Numbered from the stretch's first letter, positions 52,174 to 62,200 are shown. The stretch: 64,000 nucleotides of DNA from Diaphorobacter caeni (GCF_015354245.1 NZ_JADKYZ010000003.1:496001-560000), one strand, 5' to 3'. The notes: generated from the letters alone by a model not told the origin. Numbers and translations are program-made.

Positions 52174-54900
52174 TTACTTCTTGAGCAGCACCTTCAGCAC
52201 GCTCTGCAGACGGCGCGCCGTGGTTTCATCGCTTGCGGCACCCAGTACGGCCGCCACATCCTTGCCCCAGGTTTCCTGTGGCGTAGGGTCGTTGCGGCGC
52301 GTGAGCAGCTGCAATTGGTAAGCGCGGCGGGCCGTGATCTGATCGGCTGGCGTGGGGACGTCAGCGGCGATTTCCAGGCGCAGCAGCGCATTGGCGTCAG
52401 CCTGCTTGGCCTCGGCGCCGAGCGCCTGCACCCAAGCGGTACGCACCGCAGGCTGAAGCTTGCCGAGTTCCTGTGCGGATGGCAGCTTTTCAGCATCGCG
52501 ACCTTCCCACGCCGACAGCAGACGGGTCAGCGTCTCGCCATGGGCCTGAGCCGCCAGCTTGCGCAATGCGTTCTGTGCATGATCCAGTGCATCGCGCTGG
52601 GCACGGAAGGCCGAGTCGCCAAGGCGTGGCGCGCGTGGTGCGTCACCGTCACGGCCGCGAGGACCGCGTGCGTCACGTGAATCGCGGCCACCGTCGCGCG
52701 AGAAGCGCGAATCGCCACGGCCACCATCGCGATCACCGCGACCGCCACGGTCATTGCGCTCGCCAGGACGACCCGGACGACCGCCTGCCGGAGCGGCGGC
52801 CGCGGGCTTGTTGGCGCCGGGGCGGTCATCGCCACGCACCGCCACCACCGGACGCGCCGGCTTGGCAGGCGCGGGCTTGGCTTCGCCAGCAGCCTCTGCA
52901 TCGCCTTCCTGAGGCGCAGCCGCTTCCACATGCGCGCCCTCTTGCGCGACTGCAGCAACCGGAGCTGCCGCAGGTGCGGCCTCGGGTGCAGCGGCAGCGG
53001 AGTTCTTCATCGCGGCGTCGAGTGCATCCATCGCGGCGCGAATGGCCTGTGCGTCGCCAGAAGCATTGGCCGCCTCGAGCGCCTTGGCGGCGTCGAGCAC
53101 CGCCTTGTCGCGGGCGCTCATCTGTTCGGATTGACGGTCGCGGTCAGCGCTCTTGCGCTGGAACGCGTCGTCAATCGGCTTGCGGAAGGCGTCCCAGAGC
53201 TTCTGTTCGCGCTTGCGATCCAGCGGCACGGATTGCGCCTCGGCCTGCCAGCGTTGCTGCAGCGCCTTCACTGCGTCGATGCGCAGTTGCGGCGCGGCGC
53301 TCAGCTCGGCAGATTCGTTGATCATCGCCTGACGACGATCCAGGCTCAGCTTCTGTGCGGTTTCGAGCGGACGGGCCGCGTCGCCGAACACCTGCTTCCA
53401 CAGCGGCTGCAGCTCGGCAAACACCTTTTCGCTGACATGGCCGCCATTGCGCCAACGTTCGCCGAACTGATGCAGCGCGCGGCTCATGGCCTTCCAGTCG
53501 GTCGAGCCGACATGGGCCTGCGTCCATGCCTTGACCTCTTCGACCAGCTCCATGCGCGCACCCTTGTGCTCGGCGGCTTCGGCGCGAACCTTCTCAAGCC
53601 AGGTCTCGACGACCTTGTGGGCGGTGTTGCACGCCTCGTCAAAACGCTTCCACAGCGCATGATTGGCTGGCGCGCCCTGATCGGATGCCTTCCATTGCTC
53701 ACGAAGCTGACGCAGCGTTTCCTGCATCTTGCGGCCGCCCAGCTCCTGGCCTTCGGGTCGCTTGAGCAGCGCTTCGGCTCGGTTGACCAGATCTTCGCGG
53801 ACCTGATCGGCGCTCCAGCGCTGCCAGCCTTCGAGTTCGCCGGCGGCGATCAGCGCGGCGTTGACCTTCTGTTCCAGCTCGCCATCCACATGACGGCCGT
53901 TGGCCTTCAATGCGGCGCGCAGCGCGGCGGCGGCGCCGATGCTGGCCTTGCCGTGGCCTTCGGCCGTTTCCTGCTCCAGCTTGGCGAGCGCTTCGCGCAC
54001 GGTGCTCTGGGCCTTCTTGCGAACTTCAGGATCGACCTTGGGCTTGGGAGCCTCTTGCGCAGCCTTGGCGGCGGTCGCGTCAGCTTCGGTCGGCTGACCA
54101 CGGATCACGCGGATCTCGTCAGCCCACACCGGCACGGGCGGCAGCGGCGCTTCTGCGCTGGCGGCAGCGGCGGTGGTCTGCGTGAGCGCGGACTGGAACG
54201 CGTCCCAGACGGCGAGCAGCTGCGTGCGCGAGCTGTCGAGCATGGGCGGGAAGCGTGCTTCCACGCTGGCCCACGACGCATCGTTCGTGAGTTCCTGCGC
54301 GTGTTCCTGCCAACGCTTCACGTCGGCCGTCAGGTTTTCGAGCGCGCTTTCGGCGTCGCGGAAGGACTTGGTGGACAGCACTTCGATGCGCTGCGCCAGC
54401 AGCACCGCGGTTTCGCGCTGCACCTGGACCCGGTGCTGCAGGTCTTCGATGACCTTGACGCGATCAGCGATCTGCGTCTTGAGCGCCGACAGCGGCTCGC
54501 GCGACAGCGGAGCACCTGCCTTGGCCGCATCACGCTGCCATGCCAGAGCATCGGCAATCGACAGGCGCGAGGCCGCGAGCAGCGCGTTGGCCTTGTCGGC
54601 CCATTCGGCGGCGATCGCCTCCTGGCCTTGCATGCGCTTGATTTCATCAAGGCGTTCGCGCACGGCGCGCGCGGCACCCTTGTCGCGAGCGCTCAGTTCC
54701 TTGAACACTTCCTGCAATTGCTCCGGCGCAGGTTGCGTGGCGAGCCATTCACGGATACGCGAAGCGCGTTCGCCGGACGTGGCAGCCGAAAAAGCGCCAC
54801 CGGTCAGCGCATCGAGCGGATGCGGTTCACTGGCTTTGGCGGGGCTAGGTGCCGCCTCTGGTGCGTCAGACATTTTGTTGCGAGAAGAAAAAGGAAACAT
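52174..54900 (-). CDS. DUF349 domain-containing protein
   Basis: 908 residues, no signal or membrane segment. Charged helical DUF349 repeats fill most of the protein (for example ELGGRKMQETLRQLREQWKASDQGAPANHALWKRFDEACNTAHKVV, and DAVKALQQRWQAEAQSVPLDRKREQKLWDAFRKPID). From about residue 660 to 770 there is an Ala/Pro-rich then Arg/Gly/Asp-rich unstructured segment (RGGRGDRDGGRGDSRF), followed by a folded C-terminal domain. AGG precedes the ATG at 54900; a second ATG is nine codons later. Function unknown. The RG-rich part suggests RNA binding. Confidence 0.85.
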   Translation of the reverse strand: MFPFSSRNKMSDAPEAAPSPAKASEPHPLDALTGGAFSAATSGERASRIREWLATQPAPEQLQEVFKELSARDKGAARAVRERLDEIKRMQGQEAIAAEWADKANALLAASRLSIADALAWQRDAAKAGAPLSREPLSALKTQIADRVKVIEDLQHRVQVQRETAVLLAQRIEVLSTKSFRDAESALENLTADVKRWQEHAQELTNDASWASVEARFPPMLDSSRTQLLAVWDAFQSALTQTTAAAASAEAPLPPVPVWADEIRVIRGQPTEADATAAKAAQEAPKPKVDPEVRKKAQSTVREALAKLEQETAEGHGKASIGAAAALRAALKANGRHVDGELEQKVNAALIAAGELEGWQRWSADQVREDLVNRAEALLKRPEGQELGGRKMQETLRQLREQWKASDQGAPANHALWKRFDEACNTAHKVVETWLEKVRAEAAEHKGARMELVEEVKAWTQAHVGSTDWKAMSRALHQFGERWRNGGHVSEKVFAELQPLWKQVFGDAARPLETAQKLSLDRRQAMINESAELSAAPQLRIDAVKALQQRWQAEAQSVPLDRKREQKLWDAFRKPIDDAFQRKSADRDRQSEQMSARDKAVLDAAKALEAANASGDAQAIRAAMDALDAAMKNSAAAAPEAAPAAAPVAAVAQEGAHVEAAAPQEGDAEAAGEAKPAPAKPARPVVAVRGDDRPGANKPAAAAPAGGRPGRPGERNDRGGRGDRDGGRGDSRFSRDGGRDSRDARGPRGRDGDAPRAPRLGDSAFRAQRDALDHAQNALRKLAAQAHGETLTRLLSAWEGRDAEKLPSAQELGKLQPAVRTAWVQALGAEAKQADANALLRLEIAADVPTPADQITARRAYQLQLLTRRNDPTPQETWGKDVAAVLGAASDETTARRLQSVLKVLLKK

Positions 54901-55080
54901 GAAACCTATTGGAAATGAATTTGGCTGCTGCAGCTACATTGCCCTTTCGAGCCCCCTCGCCGGCAGCCAGCGTAGTTTCGCCAAACCGCTATTTTGACGC
55001 GCTTTTGGCCCGGCCCTTCGGAGGACACGACTTTGACGGTCAACCTCTCGACCGTCCAGCCATGCGACAGCCTGCGGAAA

Positions 55081-58000
55081 TCATTGTGCCGCAAGCTGGA
55101 GTTCGGCCTTCGGAGACCACTTGGAATCGCCCGAGGATTCACTCTGAAGCTTGCCCGCACCCACGAACAGACGGTCCATGGGCACCTTGCGGCTGGCCAG
55201 ATAGTCACGCACCGCGACACCGCGCTGCAGCGCCAGATCCTGAGCGGCATTGTCCTGCAACTGTATATTGTCCAGCAACAGCGATTCCATCTCGGCATCG
55301 GGCAAGTCCTTGGCGAGGCCGACCATGTTGCGCGGCTTCTTGATGTCAGCGCGCTTGTAGGTTTCCTTGAGCAGCTCGGAATACTCGCCCGGCTCGACGG
55401 CCACCACGTCCTTGGCATCACCACCGTCACGCGAGATCTTGCGACGCTTCTGCGCCAGCACCATGGCGTTCAGGCGCTCACGCTTGAGAGCCGCCTTCTC
55501 GGTCGCGGGATCGGCCCAGCCGACCACGGTCATCTTGAGCGCGGGACGATCCGTCAGCGCCTTGGCCACCTTGTCGAGCTGCTCCTGCGCGGACTTGCCA
55601 AGCGCCGCACTCCCCGGAGCGAACGACACGGAGCCCTGCTCGTCGCCGCCTCCGAAAGCGCTGGCCAACAGCGAGAACGGCGCAGTGACAGCCTTCATGA
55701 TCAGGTTGCCGATGACCTTGAAGATCACGCCCCCCAGACTGAACTGCGGATCATTGAGCGAACCACTGATCGGCAGGTCCACGTCGATCACGCCGTTGCG
55801 GTCGGCCAGCAGCGCCACTGCCAGTCTCACCGGCAGACTCGCTGGCGCGCCCTTGACCTCATCACCGAACGCGAGCTGATTGAGGATCAGCTTGTTGCTC
55901 GCCGTGAGCTGGCCGCTCGGGTCGATCTTGTACGCCACATCCATGCTGAGCTTGCCGCGCTCGATGCCATGTCCCGCGTACTTGATGCTGTAAGGCGAAA
56001 GCGGCGGCAGCTCCAGGTCGCGCATGCGCGCCTGGATGTCCAGCGCCAGCGGCTTGGCCAAAGGATTGATCTTGCCCGACACATCCACCGAAGCCGTCCC
56101 CTCGGCCTTGCCGCTCAACTGCAGATCGGCCATGTCAAAGCTCTCCGCACCCGCCGGACGCACGGAAGAGAACGCGCTCAGGCGGCCATTGAGTTCGGTC
56201 AGATCGGTCGAATAGTTCGGCTTGACGAAGTGGTCGGTGAAATACATCGCGCCACGCACCAGATTCACCGGACCGAAGCGGATGATGGGTGCCATCGGAT
56301 CGGGCGCCTCCGCGGGCGCCGCAACCGGAGCGCTTTGCGTATCGCCCTTGGCCGCGCTGGCGGCCGACGCCGACGACGCTGGTGCATCGGTCTTGCCGCC
56401 ATCGTCGACCGTCACCGGTTGCCCCTGCAGGTCCTGCAGATTGATGCGCCCGTTTTCCTGCACGATCACGCGCGCGAAAAAGTCGCTCAGCGTGGTCTCG
56501 GCCACATCCAGCGTCAGCGGCTTGCCGGGCACCACGTCCACGGCCAGCCCCTTGAGCGCCAAGGCCTTCCAGTTGAGCAGATCCTGCGCGTCACGCCCAA
56601 CGGTCAGTCCCTTGTCCTGCACGCTGTCGGCATTGGCCGGTCGAACGCGCACGTCGTCGAGCCCCACATTGCCCTTCACCGACGCGCTCGGGCCCTTGTC
56701 GCCCATGAGCAGTTTGACATCGCCGTTGAAGCTGCCATCGGCGCGCACCAGTCGGATGTTCAGATCCTTGGGCAGATAGGGCTGCGCCACATGCAGCGGC
56801 AGCGCGGTGGCCTGCACCTTGCCGTTGACCGCCAGCGGTTCGAGGCCCGCGCTGCCCTCATAGCGCAGACTGCCGGGCTCGGCACGGCCAGAGCCCGCCA
56901 CGCGCGCCGACACGCGCACCGGGAACACCCCGCCCTGCTTCGCCGGAAACGCGAAGTCGCGCACGTTGGCCTGCAGCGCATTCACGCGCAGCAGCATCGG
57001 CTGGGCATTCGCAGCGTCCCGCACGACGACGGCGCCGTCCTTGAGATCGACCTCGCCAAGCGCAACTGACCATGGAGCTTCGGCTTCACTCTTCTTCGCA
57101 CCTGCCGTTTCAGGGGTGGCGGTTGTCGCCTTGGACTGCACCAGCCAGTCCTCATACATGAGCCTGCCATCCTGGGCACGTTCGACATAGACTTTGGGTT
57201 GCGACAGTGCCAGCTTGCCCAGCGCCACGCTGCGGCGCGACAGGTCGACCAGCGTGTCCTTGACCGACAGCTCGCCCAGCTCCACCAGCGTGTTGCGCTT
57301 GGCACCCGCGATGCCCGCTGCAGCCAGCGTGCGGCAGCGTTCGCCGGTGGCGGTGCAGGTCAGCGCCACGTCCTTGAGCGTGCCCTGCCCGACGCTGGCG
57401 ACCAGGCGGTCGCCATTGCGTGCGACACCGAGGTCCAGATCAAGCTGCCCTCCTACCCGCGCCGCCACGATGCCCGCCAGATACGGCGTCGCCCAGTCAA
57501 GCGGCAGACCCCGCAGGCTGGCCGCAACCTTGGCCTGCTGCAGATCCGCACTGCCATCAAAGCCCAGCGTGGCCGGCGTCTTGACGGCATTGCCAGCCGC
57601 GTCCAGCGGCGTGATGTCGGTCTTGCCGGAGAACTGCACCGGCTGCTTCATCGGCCAGAGAAGGGGCTTGGCATCCAACTGCAGATTCTGCAAATTGAAA
57701 TGCGCCGCCTCGCCCGCAACCGCCTGATCGCGCCAGTCGATGGTGCCGTTGCGCAGACCCACATGGTCGATCTGCACATTCCACTCGGTCTGCGCGCCAG
57801 TCGTGGGCGTCGGCGAACCGCTGGACTGGGCATCTGCTGCAGAAGACTCTCCAGCCTTCGGTGCGGCGGATTTCTCCTCGGAAGCCGCCATGCCGGGGAT
57901 CTCGAGTTGCCCGTTCTTGTCTCGGCGCAGCGCAAAACGTGGCTTGTCCCACTGCACGGACGCGACATGCACCACGCCCTTGAGCGGCTGCACATCGGCC

Positions 58001-58944
58001 AGCGCCAGGTCGAGCTTGTCGAACGCGGCCAGTTCCTGCGACTTCGCGTCCGACACCTTGACCTCGCGCAGCGCGAGCTTGCCGCTCACGCCGACCTTGG
58101 CGCTGTCCTTCTGCTCGAAGGCGAGTTGCAGATCGGCATCCAGCAGACCAGCGTTGAGCCGCACCGGCACGGATGGGGGCAGATAGACCGCAAACGGCGC
58201 AAGATCAAAACCATCGATCTTGAAATTCGCATTTGCCTGCCGCGTATCGGCGAACGGTGTCGCCTGCCCCGAAGACTCGAACGGGCTGCCGTTGAGCGTG
58301 AACGCCAGACGTGGCGTGACCTTGACCTGACGATCCGCATTCAGATTGCTCAGGAACGGAATGCTCAGATCGAGCCTGTCGAGATTCTGCTTGCGGCCGA
58401 CGACACGATCATCGAACTCCACCGCGACATCGCGCAGCACGATGTTGTAGAGCGCAAAGTGCGGCGGGTCGCCAGGTGTTTCATCAGGCGCCTTGGGTCG
58501 CTCCGCGATGCGCTTGAGGATGTCGTCGAAATCGAACTGCCCCTCGGCCACATGGGCCACGCGCACTCTGGGTGCGTCGACCTCGATGGCATCGAGCACC
58601 GGCGCCAGTTTCACCAAGGACTGCAGAGCCGCATCTATATATATGCGCCCCACCTCCACCTGGCTGGAAGCGCCATCCGCACTTGCGATGGAAAGATCGT
58701 GCACCGAGAGCTGCAATGCCCAGGGTTTGAACTGCACCTCGCCCACCTTGACCTGACGGCCCAGAAACTCCGAGCCATAACGCTCCACGTTGCTGCGCAA
58801 CAGCGGCGGCACGGCAAGCCAAAGAATCACCCCGAGCAACAGGACCGAGATCACGAACCAGACGATGCGCCTGAGCCATTTGTTGCTTTTGAAGATGGCA
58901 AGCGGGGATTTGGACGCGCTTGCTGCACTGCTCTCTGATGTCAT
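55081..58944 (-). CDS. DUF748/AsmA-like envelope protein with C-terminal OmpA-like region
   Basis: 1287 residues. A short cytoplasmic tail is followed by one membrane helix (about 26-48: IVWFVISVLLLGVILWLAVPPLL). A very long periplasmic region of AsmA/DUF748 type follows (YGSEFLGRQVKVGEVQFKPWALQLSVHDLSI). The region with NGRLSAFSSVRPAGAESFDMADLQLSGKAEGTA is the DUF748 core. After about residue 1105 the sequence VSFAPGSAALGKSAQEQLDKVAKAL and TVVGWADPATEK resembles an OmpA-type peptidoglycan-associated fold. AsmA-like proteins are thought to bridge membranes for lipid transport. It stands alone as a transcript. Confidence 0.85.
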   Translation of the reverse strand: MTSESSAASASKSPLAIFKSNKWLRRIVWFVISVLLLGVILWLAVPPLLRSNVERYGSEFLGRQVKVGEVQFKPWALQLSVHDLSIASADGASSQVEVGRIYIDAALQSLVKLAPVLDAIEVDAPRVRVAHVAEGQFDFDDILKRIAERPKAPDETPGDPPHFALYNIVLRDVAVEFDDRVVGRKQNLDRLDLSIPFLSNLNADRQVKVTPRLAFTLNGSPFESSGQATPFADTRQANANFKIDGFDLAPFAVYLPPSVPVRLNAGLLDADLQLAFEQKDSAKVGVSGKLALREVKVSDAKSQELAAFDKLDLALADVQPLKGVVHVASVQWDKPRFALRRDKNGQLEIPGMAASEEKSAAPKAGESSAADAQSSGSPTPTTGAQTEWNVQIDHVGLRNGTIDWRDQAVAGEAAHFNLQNLQLDAKPLLWPMKQPVQFSGKTDITPLDAAGNAVKTPATLGFDGSADLQQAKVAASLRGLPLDWATPYLAGIVAARVGGQLDLDLGVARNGDRLVASVGQGTLKDVALTCTATGERCRTLAAAGIAGAKRNTLVELGELSVKDTLVDLSRRSVALGKLALSQPKVYVERAQDGRLMYEDWLVQSKATTATPETAGAKKSEAEAPWSVALGEVDLKDGAVVVRDAANAQPMLLRVNALQANVRDFAFPAKQGGVFPVRVSARVAGSGRAEPGSLRYEGSAGLEPLAVNGKVQATALPLHVAQPYLPKDLNIRLVRADGSFNGDVKLLMGDKGPSASVKGNVGLDDVRVRPANADSVQDKGLTVGRDAQDLLNWKALALKGLAVDVVPGKPLTLDVAETTLSDFFARVIVQENGRINLQDLQGQPVTVDDGGKTDAPASSASAASAAKGDTQSAPVAAPAEAPDPMAPIIRFGPVNLVRGAMYFTDHFVKPNYSTDLTELNGRLSAFSSVRPAGAESFDMADLQLSGKAEGTASVDVSGKINPLAKPLALDIQARMRDLELPPLSPYSIKYAGHGIERGKLSMDVAYKIDPSGQLTASNKLILNQLAFGDEVKGAPASLPVRLAVALLADRNGVIDVDLPISGSLNDPQFSLGGVIFKVIGNLIMKAVTAPFSLLASAFGGGDEQGSVSFAPGSAALGKSAQEQLDKVAKALTDRPALKMTVVGWADPATEKAALKRERLNAMVLAQKRRKISRDGGDAKDVVAVEPGEYSELLKETYKRADIKKPRNMVGLAKDLPDAEMESLLLDNIQLQDNAAQDLALQRGVAVRDYLASRKVPMDRLFVGAGKLQSESSGDSKWSPKAELQLAAQ

Positions 58945-59505
58945 ACCGTGATTGCATCAGAAATCGAAGCTCCTGTTTTGTAAACAAGCGCAAAAGTGCA
59001 CTGATCCATCGACTTGAGCGGCGAAATCGTCGCGACTGACCTTGGCATCACTGGCTGCACTCGGCGGAGCCCAGAAACAAGTAAGCCCGATGATCAGCAA
59101 AACCGATCACCGGGCTCGACGGCTGACACAACGGTCCTTGCCATCATTTTGCTGCCAGGGAGAGTTGCGTCCCCGGAGCAGAGAGCAAGAGATTGCTCTC
59201 AAAGAGGCTTTCTGGACTGGTTTGATACAGGGGGCACTGCATGCCGACACCCGAAACAAAAGCTGATCCATCCAGCGATGCACTGCATCAAGCAGGCAAC
59301 TCAAATCTACGCCCACATCACCCCGATTGCCAGACTTTTCTATCAATTGAAAATCATTGTCGATTGAAAGTTTCGTTTTCGTACGTTTTTCGCGAACCGT
59401 TTCGGTCCGCAACTTTTCCCACACCGAGCCCCGCAAACGCTAAAAACTGTTGAAATACACAGTCTTTATTAGACAATAAAATTCTAACAACCGTGTTTTT
59501 TAGTG
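58945..59505. other. Large intergenic region between divergent DUF748 and lytic transglycosylase genes
   Basis: About 560 bases with no supported gene. The part near the DUF748 gene is GC-rich and contains a hairpin with arms AGCCCGATGATC and GATCACCGGGCT (59087-59118). From about 59330 the composition falls sharply to A+T-rich (AATTGAAAATCATTG, TTATTAGACAATAAAATTC). That drop is typical of a strong promoter or nucleoid-protein binding region. Confidence 0.5.
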
Positions 59506-59535
59506 TTGACCTAGAATTTAGAGAGCTTCTAGAAT
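59506..59535 (+). promoter_or_regulatory. Promoter upstream of the lytic transglycosylase
   Basis: TTGACC (59506-59511), 18-bp spacer, TAGAAT (59530-59535), preceded by an A+T-rich stretch. It predicts a leader of about 205 nt. Confidence 0.7.
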
Positions 59536-59542
59536 CCGCCAT

Positions 59543-59749
59543 TCACTCAAAAAGCGGGTTAACCCCAGCCCGCACCCTGTTGCCAATGTCGGCTCCAGTC
59601 AGTTCATCTTTCCTCGCCCACGACCATGTGCGTGCAAGCCAGATCGGAACTTGACCCCCATCCAGGCGAAGAAGCCTGGTAAGGACTGCGCGTGATGACG
59701 ACGCCCATCCTTGAATCAGGAAATTCTTCAACTCGAGAAAGGAAAGCTT
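59543..59749 (+). other. Long 5' leader of the lytic transglycosylase mRNA
   Basis: About 205 nt with a perfect hairpin CCAGGC-gaagaa-GCCTGG (59662-59679) and other short complementary pieces (GCGGGTTAACCCCAGCCCGC near 59554-59573). No known riboswitch class was recognised. Confidence 0.4.
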
Positions 59750-60664
59750 GTGACAGCTTCAGGAACGATGCTTGCGGGCATACGCACATTCACTTCGGAC
59801 GTCGCCGACGGATTCATGGAACTCACCCACAGCAGCTTCGCGCTGCTGGGTCTTGGTGTCGCCTGCGTGTGCATCACGCTGGCCGCCCGTCCGGATCTGC
59901 GCGACCAGGGTGAAGAGCATCTGCGCACCTGGCTGTTCGAGCGCCACGTCGCCTCCGTCGGCTCCCCCATCGAGCCCGGCGCCGTGGATCGCGCCACCGC
60001 CGCCAACCCCAAGGACCTCCCTCGCGAGCAGGCCAAGGTGGCGTTCTGGCTGAGCAAGAAATACCGCGTTGCGCCAGAGCCGATTGCAGCGCTGGTCTCC
60101 GAGGCCTATTCCATCGGTTCGCGCACCAAGCTCGACCCGACGCTGATTCTGGCCATCATGGCCATCGAGTCGAGCTTCAATCCCTTCGCGCAGAGCTCCG
60201 TTGGCGCCCAGGGACTCATGCAGGTGATGACCCGCGTGCACAACGACAAGTACGACGATTTCGGCGGCAACCACGCGGCGTTCGACCCTGTGACGAACAT
60301 GCGCGTCGGCGTCAAGGTGCTGCAGGAATGCATCGCACGTGCCGGCTCGCTGGAAGGCGGCCTGCGCTATTACGTTGGCGCCGCCAATCTGCCCGACGAC
60401 GGTGGCTATGCCACCAAGGTGCTGTCGGAGCATTTCCGCCTGCGTCAGGTCGCCAACGGCCAGAACGTCTCGACCACGGCGGTGACTCCCGCACCGATGC
60501 CGACTGCGCCCAAGCCAGCGGCGTCTCCGATGCTGTCCACCAAGGTCACGACACCTGCTGCAGCCGATGCGCCGGCTCCAGTTCCCGCCAGCGCGCCGGC
60601 TACGACCATCGAATCCGAAGCCCCTGCGCAGAGCTCGGAAAAAGTGGCCTTGCTCGGCCACTGA
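59750..60664 (+). CDS. Lytic transglycosylase (SLT domain) family protein
   Basis: 304 residues from the GTG at 59750, which has AAAGGAAA upstream; a TTG 13 codons earlier is less likely. One hydrophobic segment (about residues 29-47: FALLGLGVACVCITLAA) anchors or exports the protein. The SLT domain runs about 105-215, with the catalytic Glu in MAIESSFNPFAQSSVGAQGLMQVM. A Pro/Ala-rich C-terminal tail follows. It cleaves peptidoglycan glycan strands. Confidence 0.92.
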   Translation: MTASGTMLAGIRTFTSDVADGFMELTHSSFALLGLGVACVCITLAARPDLRDQGEEHLRTWLFERHVASVGSPIEPGAVDRATAANPKDLPREQAKVAFWLSKKYRVAPEPIAALVSEAYSIGSRTKLDPTLILAIMAIESSFNPFAQSSVGAQGLMQVMTRVHNDKYDDFGGNHAAFDPVTNMRVGVKVLQECIARAGSLEGGLRYYVGAANLPDDGGYATKVLSEHFRLRQVANGQNVSTTAVTPAPMPTAPKPAASPMLSTKVTTPAAADAPAPVPASAPATTIESEAPAQSSEKVALLGH

Positions 60665-60931
60665 GTTCAAGGTCAACGCGTCTCCAGTCAGTTACACTAA
60701 CGCAGTACGCGACTGGCGATAGGCGCGGGGCTGATCGATTCTTCTTTCGAGTAGTCTCGCCGCTGACGTGGATCATGCCAGGAGGTGATTCCCTCCTGCA
60801 AACCACTGGGAAGCGTGCCGCACAGGCCTTGGGTTCGTATTCATTGTGTGAGCCTGCTGCGTTCAGCCGTTCGCCTGGGCAGCTCTTGTCGTCATTCGAC
60901 GCGCAAGGGACTTCCACCGCATAGGACTGCC
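60665..60931 (+). promoter_or_regulatory. glyA upstream region with probable promoter and leader
   Basis: A -10-like TACACT at 60693-60698 would give a leader of about 230 nt. The leader has a hairpin AGGAGG-tgattc-CCTCCT (60780-60797), whose first arm is itself Shine-Dalgarno-like. Serine and glycine metabolism genes are often under leader control, but no known riboswitch was recognised. Confidence 0.4.
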
Positions 60932-62176
60932 ATGTATCAACGCAATATTCTTGTCGAACAGACCGATCCCGAACTCTTTGCCGCCATCCAGGCTGAAAAC
61001 CAGCGCCAGGAACAGCACATCGAGCTGATCGCCAGCGAAAACTACGCCTCCCCCGCAGCCATGTGGGCGCAGGGCACGCAACTCACCAACAAGTACGCCG
61101 AAGGCTATCCAGGCAAGCGTTACTACGGCGGCTGCGAGTTCGTGGACATCGCCGAGAAGCTGGCCATCGACCGCGTGAAGGAACTGTTCGGCGCTGACGC
61201 CGCCAACGTGCAACCGCACTGCGGCGCATCGGCCAACGAAGCCGTGTTCCTCGCCTTCCTCAAGCCCGGCGACACCATCATGGGCATGAGCCTGGCCGAA
61301 GGCGGTCACCTGACCCACGGCATGCCGCTGAACATGTCCGGCAAGTGGTTCAACGTCGTGTCCTACGGCCTGAACGCCAAGGAAGAAATCGACTACGACA
61401 AGATGGAAGCGCTCGCCCGCGAGCACAAGCCCAAGCTGATCGTGGCCGGTGCCAGCGCCTATTCGCTGGAGATCGATTTCGCCCGCTTCGCCAAGGTCGC
61501 CAAGGAAGTCGGCGCGATCTTCATGGTGGACATGGCCCACTACGCTGGCCTTATCGCCGGTGGCCAGTACCCCAACCCGGTTCCCCATGCCGACGTCGTG
61601 ACCACCACCACCCACAAGAGCCTGCGCGGCCCACGTGGCGGCGTGATCCTGATGAAGGCCGAGCATGAAAAGGCCATCAACAGCGCCGTGTTCCCCGGCC
61701 TGCAAGGTGGCCCGCTGATGCACGTGATCGCCGCCAAGGCCGTCGCGTTCAAGGAAGCCCTGTCGCCGGAGTTCAAGGACTATGCGAAGCAGGTCAAGCT
61801 CAATGCCAAGGTCATCGCCGAAGTGCTGACCGCACGCGGTCTGCGCATCATCAGCGGCGGAACGCAAAGCCACCTGATGCTGGTCGACCTGCGCGCCAAG
61901 GGCATCACGGGCAAGGAAGCCGAAGCCGTGCTGGGCGCCGCCCACATGACCATCAACAAGAACTCGATCCCGAACGATCCGGAAAAGCCCATGGTCACCA
62001 GCGGCATCCGCATCGGCTCGCCAGCGATGACGACACGCGGTTTCAAGGAAGAAGAAGCGCGCATCACCGCCAACCTGATCGCCGACGTGCTGGACAACCC
62101 GCGTGACGAGGCGAACATCGCCGCCGTGCGCGAGAAGGTCCACGCGCTGACTTCGCGTTTCCCGGTCTACCGTTGA
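60932..62176 (+). CDS. glyA: Serine hydroxymethyltransferase
   Basis: 414 residues from the ATG at 60932 (AGGA upstream). PLP enzyme that interconverts serine and glycine with tetrahydrofolate. The PLP-binding Lys is residue 229 in [17 protein letters not shown]-terminal signatures [14 protein letters not shown] and [18 protein letters not shown] are intact. Length and residue numbering agree with the E. coli enzyme. It is followed 24 bp later by nrdR, a common pairing in proteobacteria. Confidence 0.98.
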   Translation: MYQRNILVEQTDPELFAAIQAENQRQEQHIELIASENYASPAAMWAQGTQLTNKYAEGYPGKRYYGGCEFVDIAEKLAIDRVKELFGADAANVQPHCGASANEAVFLAFLKPGDTIMGMSLAEGGHLTHGMPLNMSGKWFNVVSYGLNAKEEIDYDKMEALAREHKPKLIVAGASAYSLEIDFARFAKVAKEVGAIFMVDMAHYAGLIAGGQYPNPVPHADVVTTTTHKSLRGPRGGVILMKAEHEKAINSAVFPGLQGGPLMHVIAAKAVAFKEALSPEFKDYAKQVKLNAKVIAEVLTARGLRIISGGTQSHLMLVDLRAKGITGKEAEAVLGAAHMTINKNSIPNDPEKPMVTSGIRIGSPAMTTRGFKEEEARITANLIADVLDNPRDEANIAAVREKVHALTSRFPVYR

Positions 62177-62200
62177 TTCGCCACCAGCCACGTCACTGAC

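Noticed and set aside
54994-57069. 691-codon plus-strand frame opposite the DUF748 gene
   Set aside because: Arg/His/Leu/Gln-rich translation typical of a shadow frame; no ribosome binding site or family signature.
59087-59118. Intrinsic terminator in the DUF748 upstream region
   Set aside because: The AGCCCGATGATC/GATCACCGGGCT stem is good, but there is no T run on either strand and no gene that would need it.
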